DNA of 17,248 nucleotides, taken from Paracoccaceae bacterium. GTDB taxonomy: Bacteria; Pseudomonadota; Alphaproteobacteria; Rhodobacterales; Rhodobacteraceae. Both the position numbers and the translations under genes were made by a program. Each line of letters begins with the position of its first letter. The stretch's first letter is position 1. The stretch is from NCBI GenBank assembly GCA_016765235.1, contig JAESQH010000250.1, forward strand, positions 1 to 17,248, given 5' to 3'. A model generated the notes under the pieces. It did not search any database, was not told where the DNA came from, and worked only from the letters and a program-made list of their open reading frames with translations. Below are positions 7,339-15,110 of this stretch, piece after piece.

Positions 7339-8150
7339 GCATTGACGCTTGCGCTGAACTGGTCAAGGCAGGTGATCCTGATCGTTACTTATCCGTGATG
7401 GCAGCACCTGTTGACGCGCGCGACCGACTGTTTGTGCTTTATGCGTTCAACCTGGAAGTTGCCCGCGCGCCTTGGGCGAGCAAAGAAGAAATGATCGCGG
7501 AAATGCGCCTTCAATGGTGGCTGGAAACTATCAACGAGGTTTATGAGGGCAAAGTCCGCCATCACGAAGTCGTTGCTCCGTTGGCCGAGGTGATCGCGAA
7601 GTATCACCTGCCACAAGCCTTGTTCGTTGAATTGATCGAGGCAAGACGCTTCGACATTTACCGCGAGGGGCATTCTGATCTGGGCGCGTTTGATGCTTAT
7701 ATCAACGCCACGTCTGGCAATTTGATACGGATAGCTGCGATTTCGTTAGGGGCAAAGGACGTGGCCTGTATTGCCGATTTCGGATACGGAGTCGGTGTTG
7801 CCAACCTGTGGCGCGCCCTGCCAGCCTTGTATGTTGCCGGTCGTCATCCTGTGCCGGTCAAAGGTACGCTGGATAGCAATGCGGTAGCGGGTGGCGAGGT
7901 GCCAGAAAACCTATCCGATGCGCTAAGCAATATTTCCTCTAACGCCTTAACAAAGGTTAGGAATGCGCGCAAATTACGTAAGCAAATACCGAAATCTGCC
8001 GCGCCTGCTTTGTTGTCAGGATGGCAAGTTAATGTTCCATTGAAATTTGTTATAAACCAGCCGGAAAACGCCCTGCGCGAACCGTTGGAGACCTCCGAAT
8101 TCCGAAAGAAACTCGAGCTACTTTGGCGAAGTTCTACCGGTCTCTGGTGA
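7335..8150 (+). CDS. squalene/phytoene synthase family protein, NDUFAF6-like
   Basis: A 271-residue protein of the squalene/phytoene synthase fold. The segment FVLYAFNLEVARAPWASKEEMIAEMRLQWWLETINEVYEG (34-72) lines up with the first helical motif of true synthases, but the aspartate-rich DxxxD motifs needed for prenyl diphosphate binding are absent. That pattern is known from NDUFAF6, a mitochondrial complex I assembly factor, and from its alphaproteobacterial relatives. An assembly or scaffold role is therefore more likely than carotenoid or hopanoid synthesis; this is inference. The start overlaps the cimA stop by four bases. The 3' end overlaps the convergent MFS gene by 33 bases. Confidence 0.8.
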   Translation: MSIDACAELVKAGDPDRYLSVMAAPVDARDRLFVLYAFNLEVARAPWASKEEMIAEMRLQWWLETINEVYEGKVRHHEVVAPLAEVIAKYHLPQALFVELIEARRFDIYREGHSDLGAFDAYINATSGNLIRIAAISLGAKDVACIADFGYGVGVANLWRALPALYVAGRHPVPVKGTLDSNAVAGGEVPENLSDALSNISSNALTKVRNARKLRKQIPKSAAPALLSGWQVNVPLKFVINQPENALREPLETSEFRKKLELLWRSSTGLW

Positions 8151-9368
8151 CAGCGAAGCGCGTTTTTTGTTATGGAGTACAAACCAAATTAATGCGCTGG
8201 CTGCCAACATCAGGAACGGGATCATTGCCATGTTGACGGCGGTCCAGCCTTCTTGCGGCGTACCACCAGAATAATTCATTAATCCACCCGAACTCAGTGA
8301 GGCGATAGTAACCATCCCGAAAACTGCGAAATCGTTCATGCCCTGCATTCGGCCACGTTCTTCTTCGGTATGGGCGGCGGTCAACATTGTTGTGCTGCCG
8401 ATAAACCCGAAGTTCCAGCCAATCCCAAGTAGTACAAGCGCAAGGTAGAAGTTGCCCAGTTCAACTCCTGCGAGGGCAACAACTCCGGCGGATGCGAGAA
8501 TTACCAATCCAAGCGCGATTATACGCTCGACCCCGAAACGATTGATTAGATAGCCCGTGAAAAACGAAGGTATATACATCGCAAGCACGTGCATCGAAAC
8601 GATGTCCGCAGCGTTACCTGTTTTAAACCCGTTTCCGACCACAGCCAACGGCGTCGAGGTCATTACCAGATTCATCAATGAATACGCGACCATCGCGCTA
8701 ATCATGGCGACCAGAATTTGTGGCGTTCGCAGAAGCTCCATACGTGAACGCCCTTGCGGCGCGCCTTGTTCGGGTTTCTTGGGTGTCGGGATTTCGAGGA
8801 AAATAAACAGCAATACGCCGACTGCATTCAAAGCGATGATCGCTAATTAGGAACCCATAAACGGAACCGGATCCAATGCGCCTTCCGTTAGTTTCACGAT
8901 CTGCGGGCCGATAATAGCCGATATCAAACCACCCGCCATAACCCATGAAATCGCCTTGGGTTGGTATTCTACGCTGGCCATATCCGTGGCGGCGAACCGG
9001 AAAAAACCCTGCGATGACATATAGATGCCGGTGAACAAAGATCCGATCAGGAACAATGGGAAAGAGTTGATCCACAGCGCTGTTGCAGCAAGGCTCGCCC
9101 CGATAACGCCACCCGCAACGCCAACAACAAACCCTGTGCGCCGCCCGTAGTTCTGCATGATTGACGACATGATGGGCGCCGTCAGCATTGATCCAAACAC
9201 GATCAGTGCAATAGGCAACGTGGACCAGCGCGGATTGGTTGACAGGTATTGCCCCGCCAATCCTCCCAACACGAAGCTGATTGGCATCTGCGAACCTAGA
9301 ATGGCTTGCGCGGCCACCAAAACTTTGACGTTGCGTCGTGCTACTGCTGTGGAATCAATATAGGTCAT
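8118..9368 (-). pseudogene. MFS transporter interrupted by one in-frame TAA
   Basis: The 417-codon frame encodes a typical 12-helix major facilitator protein: multiple hydrophobic segments, the QNYGRRTGF loop between helices 2 and 3, and the NRFGVER loop in the second half. A single TAA at 8847-8849 (minus strand) divides it into 173 N-terminal and 242 C-terminal residues in the same frame. On both sides the sequence is otherwise intact (PFMGS before, LAIIALNAVGVLLF after), so one base change from a tyrosine codon would restore it. I place the start at the ATG at 9368, as the longer frame begins only at a TTG at 9398. The substrate is unknown. It may be a recently inactivated gene or a sequencing error. 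Confidence 0.8.
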
Positions 9369-9493
9369 GTGTGCTGTTCTATTCTGCGATACATTCAATA
9401 TCCAGTAGATATGTCGATAAGACGCAACGTCGCCGATTTATTTTTGCCGGAGGCCAATAAATTGCCTAAGCTAAATACAACAAGGAGGTGGAT

Positions 9494-10123
9494 ATGGTTG
9501 AGCTAATTATCAAAACAGATGCTGATGTGGCTGAAGGTGCGGCATGGTTGGCAGCATATGATCCTCGATTTGCCAAAGCACTGAAGATATGCGGCCCATT
9601 GCCGTTGCGACGCCGCGAAGACGGGTTCCGGGAACTGTTAAGCGCAATCACCAGCCAGCAACTCTCCGTTGCTTCAGCCAATGCCATTTGGACACGGATG
9701 GAGGCCGCAGGCATGTGCGAGCCGGCCACAATATTGGCGGCCAGCGATGAAAACTTTCGGGCATGCGGGTTCTCGCGTCAAAAGATCAGCTATGCGAAGG
9801 ATTTGGCGGCTGCGGATCTGGATTATATTGCCCTTCGAACGCTTCCTTCAGACGAGGTCATGCGCCAGCTTATCGCCATTCGTGGCATCGGGACATGGAC
9901 AGCCGAGGTATATGTGATGTTCAGCCTTGGACGAGCGGATGTATTTGCACCGGGCGATCTGGCGTTGCAAGAAGCCGCTAGAATGTTGTTTAATTTGAAC
10001 GAGCGCCCGAAAGAAAAATCCCTGCGCATAATGTCTGAAAACTGGACCCCGTGGAGATCGGTTGCAGCCCGCCTGTTGTGGGCGTATTACCGCGTTGCAA
10101 AAGAACGAGAGGGAATACGATGA
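9494..10123 (+). CDS. DNA-3-methyladenine glycosylase II (AlkA-like)
   Basis: A 209-residue HhH-GPD glycosylase that removes alkylated purines from DNA in base excision repair. SAITSQQLS at 50-58 is the family's N-terminal signature. The helix-hairpin-helix is AIRGIGTWTAEV at 128-139, the catalytic aspartate is Asp155 in FAPGDLALQ, and NWTPWRSVAARLLWAYY at 183-199 is the conserved C-terminal segment. It is shorter than E. coli AlkA because it lacks the N-terminal beta domain, which is usual in this branch. AGGAGG at 9483-9488 lies five bases before the ATG at 9494 and overlaps the upstream GTG at 9488, so 9494 is the start. The stop overlaps the next gene by four bases. It is divergent from the broken MFS gene, with a 125-base gap holding no clear site. 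Confidence 0.9.
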   Translation: MVELIIKTDADVAEGAAWLAAYDPRFAKALKICGPLPLRRREDGFRELLSAITSQQLSVASANAIWTRMEAAGMCEPATILAASDENFRACGFSRQKISYAKDLAAADLDYIALRTLPSDEVMRQLIAIRGIGTWTAEVYVMFSLGRADVFAPGDLALQEAARMLFNLNERPKEKSLRIMSENWTPWRSVAARLLWAYYRVAKEREGIR

Positions 10124-10779
10124 CCACACTTACAGGACCGCGCAAAGACGCCATTTCGGGAAACACCGATAGTTTGGTGATTTTTCTGCACGGCTATGGC
10201 TCGGATGGAAATGATTTGATTGGCATCGCGGATTCTTTGGCGGAGCACCTGCCGAACACCACATTCCTGTCGCCAAATGCGCCACAACGGTGCGTGAATA
10301 ATCCGATGGGGTATCAATGGTCGCCAATCCCGCGGCTTGATGGATCAACCGAGGAATCTGCGCAAGAAGGGCAGGTCGAGGCGGTTAAGTTGCTAAATGC
10401 ATATTTTGACGAAGTGGCCGTAACCGAGGGCATCGGGCCGGAACGCACAATCATATTCGGGTTTTCACAAGGCACAATGATGGCGTTGCATATTGGCCCG
10501 CGCCGCAAATTGCCATTTGCCGGAATTGTCGGATTTTCCGGACGCTTGCTTTACCCCGAGTTGTTGGAACCCGAGATGAAATCCAAGCCACCGATCCTGC
10601 TGGTTCACGGCGATTCCGACGAGATGGTCCCGACAGCATCGTTGCCCGAAGCCGCCGACGCGCTGGCGAAGGCTGGGTTCGAGGTCTTTACACACATCTC
10701 CAAAAACACGGGCCACGGTATTGCGCCCGACGGCCTAGGCACGGCGCTGCAATTTATCAAAATGAAGTTGGATATCTAG
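10120..10779 (+). CDS. phospholipase/carboxylesterase family hydrolase
   Basis: A 219-residue alpha/beta hydrolase of the phospholipase/carboxylesterase family (Pfam Abhydrolase_2). Visible features are FLHGYGSDGNDL at 22-33 forming the oxyanion hole, nucleophile Ser116 in GFSQG, acid Asp167 in HGDSDEMVP, and His199 in TGHGI. There is no signal peptide, so it is cytoplasmic; the natural substrate is unknown (short acyl esters or acyl thioesters are typical). The ATG at 10120 overlaps the AlkA-like stop as ATGA, which is clear translational coupling; the longer frame from 10051 lies inside the upstream gene and is rejected. It ends tail-to-tail with dsbB, sharing the bases CTAG (10776-10779) as two opposite stop codons. 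Confidence 0.9.
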   Translation: MTTLTGPRKDAISGNTDSLVIFLHGYGSDGNDLIGIADSLAEHLPNTTFLSPNAPQRCVNNPMGYQWSPIPRLDGSTEESAQEGQVEAVKLLNAYFDEVAVTEGIGPERTIIFGFSQGTMMALHIGPRRKLPFAGIVGFSGRLLYPELLEPEMKSKPPILLVHGDSDEMVPTASLPEAADALAKAGFEVFTHISKNTGHGIAPDGLGTALQFIKMKLDI

Positions 10780-11231
10780 GTGGCGCGAAACGCGCGAATC
10801 CAAATGTAGACAAGCCAGAACGAGACAATCGCGTTCCAACCGGCCATGGATACCCCAAACAGGGACCATGGAATGACATCGCACATTACAACGCTAACCG
10901 AGGCAGACATATCTAGAAGGTTATCAGTCAACGACAGCCCGGTTCCGGTGCAGTCTGTCGGGCCTTGCCACCATTTCTGCTCCACTCCAGCGTGATATAC
11001 GCCGATGCCACCACCAATCAGAACGACAAAACCGCCAAGAAGGGCGATAAAACGGTTAGGCATGAAGTAGATCAAAGCACCCAGCAAAATTGCGATACCA
11101 TGCGGCCAACGTTGCCAGATGCACATTTTGCACGGCGCCATGTCAAACCCATATTGAAAAATCAGCGCACCTATCAGCAAACCAGCCGAACCAGCGGTGG
11201 CGATAAACGCGGTTTTTTGAAAATTAGTCAT
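10776..11231 (-). CDS. disulfide bond formation protein B family (DsbB)
   Basis: A 151-residue inner-membrane protein with four hydrophobic segments. DsbB reoxidises periplasmic DsbA and passes electrons to quinone. The first cysteine pair is Cys34/Cys37 in PCKMCIWQRWPH, equivalent to the CxxC of DsbB, and the second periplasmic pair is Cys94 (DCTGTG) and Cys117 (MCD). The preferred ATG at 11231 overlaps the stop of the upstream YqaA gene as TAATG, so translation is coupled; an in-frame GTG at 11243 is less likely. Confidence 0.88.
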   Translation of the reverse strand: MTNFQKTAFIATAGSAGLLIGALIFQYGFDMAPCKMCIWQRWPHGIAILLGALIYFMPNRFIALLGGFVVLIGGGIGVYHAGVEQKWWQGPTDCTGTGLSLTDNLLDMSASVSVVMCDVIPWSLFGVSMAGWNAIVSFWLVYIWIRAFRAT

Positions 11232-11809
11232 TATATTAGCCACAAAATCAGGAAACCACCAAGCAGCGCCAGCAGTCCAATCGTGAACACTGTTCCCAGC
11301 CGCTTTTCAATGAAATGGCGGATGTCAGGTCCAAATTTCCAAAGTAAGGTTGCCACTAAAAAAAACCGTATTCCTCGGCCAATAAACGTGAAAACCATAA
11401 ACAATCCGAAATTAAGTTCGGTAGCACCAGACAGGATTGTCGTGACTTTGAAGGGGAACGGCGTGATGCCCGACAATAACAAAATGGCGGCACCCAGTTC
11501 GTTATAATAGAATTTAAACGTCTCGAACGCGTCTGTTTTGCCGTAAAATTCCAGAACGGGCCGTCCGATTTCTTCAAACAGATATATCCCGGCGCCGTAC
11601 CCCAATGCGCCGCCCAATACGGAGCTTACGGTGGTCACGCCGGCAATTAAAAACGCACGACGAGGGGCCGCAAGGATCATCGGAATCATTAGCGCATCTG
11701 GAGGGATGGGAAAGACAGAAGCCTCGAAAAAACTGATAACTGCCAGAATCAATAACGCATAACGTGATTTAGCCAGCGACATTGTCCATTGATATAATCT
11801 GCGAAGCAT
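11231..11809 (-). CDS. YqaA / DedA-like membrane protein
   Basis: A 192-residue protein with about four to five hydrophobic segments and the SNARE-associated/DedA family pattern: SFFEASVFPIPPDALMIPMILAAPRRAF near the N-terminus and GITPFPFKVTTILSGATELNFGLFMVFTFIGRGIRFF in the middle. These proteins are thought to act in membrane lipid transport or homeostasis; the role of the YqaA branch is not established. The ATG at 11809 follows a short GGAAA. The stop overlaps the DsbB start, so the two form an operon. No clear promoter is visible upstream; the 184 bases to tRNA-Leu hold only short inverted repeats. Confidence 0.85.
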   Translation of the reverse strand: MLRRLYQWTMSLAKSRYALLILAVISFFEASVFPIPPDALMIPMILAAPRRAFLIAGVTTVSSVLGGALGYGAGIYLFEEIGRPVLEFYGKTDAFETFKFYYNELGAAILLLSGITPFPFKVTTILSGATELNFGLFMVFTFIGRGIRFFLVATLLWKFGPDIRHFIEKRLGTVFTIGLLALLGGFLILWLI

Positions 11810-11940
11810 GCGGTTTCCGTTTTGTTAATGGCCCCATGCACCATGCCAGCGTCGAGACGTCAAGGTTATAGGCAGGATTTTCACACTTCATAAGCGGTTT
11901 CCACTTTACCCGCCAGAAACCTTTTGATAGCACGTGCCCA

Positions 11941-11987
11941 AGCAAGCGATTGCTGGCATGATCCGGAAGTACCTACCGACCGGATCA
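11941..11987. repeat. two small inverted repeats before tRNA-Leu
   Basis: AGCAA-GCGA-TTGCT at 11941-11954 is a 5-bp stem with a four-base loop. TGATCCGG (11959-11966) pairs with CCGGATCA (11980-11987) as an 8-bp perfect stem. They sit just upstream of tRNA-Leu, which starts at 11994, and may be regulatory or processing structures. No good promoter hexamers were found for the tRNA. Confidence 0.35.
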
Positions 11988-11993
11988 CAAAGT

Positions 11994-12078
11994 GCCCGAG
12001 TGGCGGAATTGGTAGACGCAGGGGATTCAAAATCCCCCGCCGCAAGGCTTGTCGGTTCGATTCCGATCTCGGGTACCA
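11994..12078 (+). tRNA. tRNA-Leu, anticodon CAA
   Basis: GCCCGAG pairs with CTCGGGT (one G-U pair) in the acceptor stem, followed by an encoded ACCA end. The D arm contains GGTAGACGC. Anticodon stem GGGGA/TCCCC encloses TTCAAAA, anticodon CAA. The long variable arm (CGCCGCAAGGCTTG) is the class II form expected of leucine tRNAs, and the T arm holds TTCGATT. The integrase gene starts 166 bases beyond its 3' end. Confidence 0.95.
12060..12078 (+). other. presumed attachment site at the 3' end of tRNA-Leu
   Basis: P4-type integrases usually recombine within the 3' end of a tRNA gene, and this tRNA lies directly before such an integrase. The exact core cannot be set, because the matching copy at the far end of the island is outside the window; no second copy of the tRNA end was seen here. 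Confidence 0.4.
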
Positions 12079-12170
12079 CATTACCGTTTTTCAAAATCCA
12101 GTGACATCCAATTATTCCCAGTATATAAGGGAGTTAGTAAAATTGTTTGTCCAACGCCGTCCAGCCCCGT

Positions 12171-12241
12171 GGGGGTGCATCCTGACGATTTGGGGGTATC
12201 ATACGGGGGTATCGACGGCCTCACAGGAAAGCGATACCCCC
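12171..12241. repeat. GGGGGTATC repeats, direct and inverted, before the integrase
   Basis: GGGGGTATC occurs at 12192-12200 and 12205-12213, with a degenerate copy (GGGGGTGCATC) at 12171-12181. The reverse complement lies at 12233-12241, four bases before the integrase ATG. The second and last copies form a 10-bp perfect inverted pair (GGGGGTATCG / CGATACCCCC). Their position between a tRNA end and an integrase suggests arm-type integrase-binding sites that could also control int expression. Confidence 0.65.
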
Positions 12242-12244
12242 AGA

Positions 12245-13438
12245 ATGGCCTTGACGGATATCAAACTTCGAAACCTCAAAACCAAAGATAAACCTTACAA
12301 GGTCGCGGATTTTGATGGGTTGCATGTTCTTGTTAAACCAAATGGTTCGAAGCTTTGGCGATTCAAATATCGCATACGCGGAAAAGAGAAGCTTTTGTCT
12401 ATCGGTTCCTATCCTGCAACAAGCCTTTTGGAAGCGCGAAAAGTTCGTGATGAAGCCCGCAGTCAGATGGCTGGTGGAGGTGACCCCAGCCAGATAAAAC
12501 GCGAAAAGGCGATGGCGGAAAAGGAAAGCCAAGGCCAGACATTTGAAAAAATTGCGGCAATGTATCTCACTAAAATCAAGAAGGAGGGACGTGCGCCCGC
12601 TACGCTTGTTAAAAACGAATGGTTTATGAGAATGGCAATTGCTGATTTTGGGCGAATGCCAATATCTGAAATCACTTCACCAGTAGTTCTACAATGCCTG
12701 CGAAAGCCCGAAGCCAAAGGTCATTACGAAACCGCACGGCGTTTGCGCTCCATAATAGGTTCTGTGTTTAGGCACGCTATCGCCGTTGGTCTCGCAGAAA
12801 ACGACCCGACGTTTGCCCTGCGTGATGCGCTAATCCGGCCAACAGTTACATCGCGAGCTGCAATCACCGACAAAACGGAGATGGGTGGCCTTATGCGGGC
12901 AATTGATGGCTTTCAGGGGCAGGTGACGACAAAGATTGCATTGAATCTGCTGGCGATTGTTGTAACCCGTCCGGGTGAGTTGCGCCATGCAACGTGGAAC
13001 GAATTTGATTTCAGTGAAGCAGTTTGGACAATTCCCGCGCCTAGAATGAAAATGCGGCTTCCCCATAAGGTCCCATTGCCCCAAGAGGCTTTAAACCTAC
13101 TATCCAACTTGCAGGAATTGACTGGATACGGGGAATTTCTATTCCCGTCTATCCGATCATCCAAGCGACCGATGAGTGAAAATACCTTGAATGCTGCATT
13201 GCGCCGGATGGGGTATACTGGCTCGGAAATGACGTCGCACGGCTTTAGGGCCACGTTTTCCACCATTGCCAACGAAAGTGGCTTGTGGAACCCAGACGCA
13301 ATTGAAAGGGCGCTGGCGCATATCGAAAAGAATGAAGTGCGGCGGGCCTATGCGCGGGGTGAACATTGGGATGAACGGGTTAAAATTGCGGATTGGTGGG
13401 GAAGGCAGTTACTGGATTTTAGACAGTTGGCTGTATAG
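12245..13438 (+). CDS. P4-type tyrosine integrase
   Basis: A 397-residue integrase that would insert and excise the island at the tRNA-Leu gene. The N-terminal 90 residues are the arm-binding DUF4102-type domain (DGLHVLVKPNGSKLWRFKYR, then GSYPATSLLEAR). The core-binding domain follows, and catalytic residues are visible as Arg242 (TRPGELR), the HK pair 274-275, His332 and Arg335 (SHGFRAT), His359 (ALAHIE) and the likely nucleophile Tyr369 in RRAYARGE. The protein seems intact and of normal length. The open frame extends back through the tRNA, but the ATG at 12245 begins the family's usual ALTDIKLRNLK sequence and is the real start. The GGGGGTATC repeats end four bases before it, which suggests autoregulation. 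Confidence 0.93.
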   Translation: MALTDIKLRNLKTKDKPYKVADFDGLHVLVKPNGSKLWRFKYRIRGKEKLLSIGSYPATSLLEARKVRDEARSQMAGGGDPSQIKREKAMAEKESQGQTFEKIAAMYLTKIKKEGRAPATLVKNEWFMRMAIADFGRMPISEITSPVVLQCLRKPEAKGHYETARRLRSIIGSVFRHAIAVGLAENDPTFALRDALIRPTVTSRAAITDKTEMGGLMRAIDGFQGQVTTKIALNLLAIVVTRPGELRHATWNEFDFSEAVWTIPAPRMKMRLPHKVPLPQEALNLLSNLQELTGYGEFLFPSIRSSKRPMSENTLNAALRRMGYTGSEMTSHGFRATFSTIANESGLWNPDAIERALAHIEKNEVRRAYARGEHWDERVKIADWWGRQLLDFRQLAV

Positions 13439-13480
13439 CTTAGAGTTGCAATTTTCCGTCAGGTTTCTCATTGTGCAAAT

Positions 13481-14335
13481 ATGAAACTTGCAGATATTAG
13501 AAAACTGATCTTTTTTCTGTTCCAATCCGACGTGTTGGTCAGAGCTGCTACTGGATGGAGTGCTGATGATATTGAAAGTAATGCAACAGCATCATATCCC
13601 TCTTTTCCAAATACTATACTCGACGATGTTCCTTTCTTTGACCAATCTGAAACTGACGCAGTAGAAGCCGTTTTTCACGCTTTGATTGGGCTGTCCCAAG
13701 ATAGCATCTCACTAAAACTGAAAAGTTCCTCTTTCCCGACGTTATTAAGTAGAAGCCTTGTTCCAACGGAGATGTCGTTCCACGACTATTCATTCTGGGC
13801 ACGCAAGACTTACTGGATTCCAGCAGAGGCGGTATTGATTTCACTAGGATTTAGACCGGAGGACAAACTGATTCAGATATTTGATCAACTTGATAGCAGG
13901 AGTTTTAAGTTGTGTAGGTTACTGAATGAATATTCTGAGCGGTTGGAATTGTTATATGCTGCCAATAGATCGGGGCGCTTGTCACAAGAAGGTGATCCAC
14001 CAGAAATCTTAGATTGGTTAGTAAAACAGGAATTTTCAATGCCGGAAGGATTGGTGGCCGCGACGCGGAGATTTCAATGTGAAGAAATTCAAGTCTCGAC
14101 CCAATCCCCTGAGAATAGCTTGTCAAATCGGGAGCGCGAAACCCTTTTAAGGCTTGTAGCCGCGATGGCTATTAGAGGCTACAGCTTCAACCCAGATGCG
14201 GCGCGAAATCCGGCAACTAAGGACATTCAAGACGACTTGGATCATTTGGGTATTAGCTTGGATCAAAAGACAATTTTAAAATGGCTTAGAGAAGCAACTG
14301 ATGTTCTTGACCCCGAAAATATCGAAGGTAGTTAG
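13481..14335 (+). CDS. hypothetical protein with island-type C-terminal domain
   Basis: I do not recognise this 284-residue protein as a named family. The middle contains FWARKTYWIPAEAVLISLGFRPED (about 107-130), similar to a tryptophan/EAV-x-LSLG motif in other accessory proteins. The last third, from RERETLLRLVAAMAIRGYSFNPDAARNP to DDLDHLGISLDQKTILKWLREA (about 218-272), resembles a C-terminal domain I recall from many uncharacterised proteins encoded near P4-type integrases and phage genes. It has an HTH-like ending (GISL-x-x-x-TI-x-K-x-L), so DNA binding is possible. No signal peptide or membrane segment is seen. It lies 42 bases after the integrase on the same strand and is AT-richer than the core genes. 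Possible roles include island regulation or defence; none is demonstrated. Confidence 0.7.
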   Translation: MKLADIRKLIFFLFQSDVLVRAATGWSADDIESNATASYPSFPNTILDDVPFFDQSETDAVEAVFHALIGLSQDSISLKLKSSSFPTLLSRSLVPTEMSFHDYSFWARKTYWIPAEAVLISLGFRPEDKLIQIFDQLDSRSFKLCRLLNEYSERLELLYAANRSGRLSQEGDPPEILDWLVKQEFSMPEGLVAATRRFQCEEIQVSTQSPENSLSNRERETLLRLVAAMAIRGYSFNPDAARNPATKDIQDDLDHLGISLDQKTILKWLREATDVLDPENIEGS

Positions 14336-14427
14336 CGGAGTCCTTAACGGAATAGGGTTGATCCCCCATAATTCCCCACTGATCAGGCAAGTTCACTTTG
14401 GATTTAACTAACCCAAGGAGAACCCAG

Positions 14428-14640
14428 ATGGACTACGGAGATTTCCCAAAAACAGGCTTTGTACGCTTATCCCAAATCTTGGCCCCAATTGGCCCAATCC
14501 CGGTTTCCAAGTCTACATGGTGGCAGGGCGTTAAGGATGGGCGCTTTCCAAAATCACAAAAATTAGGACCACGAACCACAGTTTGGCGGGTTGAAGAAAT
14601 TCGTGCTTTGTTTGAGGCGGAGGCGGGTTCTAATGGTTAA
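14428..14640 (+). CDS. AlpA-like DNA-binding protein
   Basis: A 70-residue protein with the AlpA/excisionase winged-helix pattern: FVRLSQILAPIGPIPVSKSTWWQGVKDGRFPKSQKLGPRTTVWRVEEIRALF. AlpA-family proteins act as excisionases or activators of P4-type integrases. AAGGAG precedes the ATG at 14428; an upstream TTG frame start at 14398 is not needed. The stop overlaps the next gene's start region (the ATG at 14633 lies inside this gene), so the two are probably co-translated. In the island it could direct the P4-type integrase, the second recombinase, or both. The preceding gap of 92 bases shows no clear promoter. Confidence 0.8.
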   Translation: MDYGDFPKTGFVRLSQILAPIGPIPVSKSTWWQGVKDGRFPKSQKLGPRTTVWRVEEIRALFEAEAGSNG

Positions 14641-15058
14641 GCGTGTAAACCCACGAAACATCAAAATTCATCAAGCTTATGAGATTGATCAGGCCGCCTG
14701 TTCTGTGGGCGTTTCTATCCCGACAATTCGCGGCTGGATTAAGAAGGGTTTGCCCGTAATGCGAGCGCAAAAGCCATTCCTAATTATTGGGGCTGACCTG
14801 CGCGAATATATCGAAAATGCCCGCAAGCGTGCCAAGGCTCCACTTCAAGCCAATCAACTCTATTGTCTGCGTTGTCGTGAGGCTCGAACACCCATGGGCG
14901 ATATGGTGGATTACCTTCCAATAAGTCCGACAAGGGGGCGGCTAGTGGGGCTGTGTTCTGAGTGCGAGGGTACTCTTAATCGGTTCTGTAGCCGGTCTGC
15001 ATTACCCGGTTTGGCCAATATCTTTGACATTGATTGTAAGGGGCAGGGGGAAGCCTAA
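14633..15058 (+). CDS. HTH protein with zinc ribbon (MerR/excisionase-like)
   Basis: A 141-residue protein. Residues about 15-62 form a MerR/excisionase-like helix-turn-helix (AYEIDQAACSVGVSIPTIRGWIKKGLP, then a short wing and LREYI). Two CxxC pairs, Cys78/Cys81 (YCLRC) and Cys108/Cys111 (LCSEC), could bind one zinc ion; the spacing of 26 residues fits a zinc ribbon. The ATG at 14633 overlaps the AlpA-like gene by eight bases; a longer frame starting at 14591 lies inside that gene. It is followed after 52 bases by the second recombinase. In my memory this kind of protein often precedes the same recombinase type in accessory regions, suggesting a partner or directionality factor; no experiment is known to me. 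Its target DNA is unknown. Confidence 0.7.
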   Translation: MVKRVNPRNIKIHQAYEIDQAACSVGVSIPTIRGWIKKGLPVMRAQKPFLIIGADLREYIENARKRAKAPLQANQLYCLRCREARTPMGDMVDYLPISPTRGRLVGLCSECEGTLNRFCSRSALPGLANIFDIDCKGQGEA

Positions 15059-15110
15059 AGGATATTCCCAACCCCCTTCTAAACTATCACATACGAAAGG
15101 ATACTAGATC

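Noticed and set aside
10965..11507. 180-codon open frame on the plus strand
   Set aside because: Lies opposite the overlapping DsbB and YqaA genes; the translation is low-complexity and polar with no family resemblance.
12171..12241. CRISPR array
   Set aside because: The GGGGGTATC repeats are nine bases long, unevenly spaced, and partly inverted; no cas genes are present.
11924..12244. 107-codon upstream extension of the P4-type integrase frame
   Set aside because: It reads straight through the tRNA-Leu gene and the GGGGGTATC repeats; the conserved family start (ALTDIKLRN) begins at the ATG at 12245.
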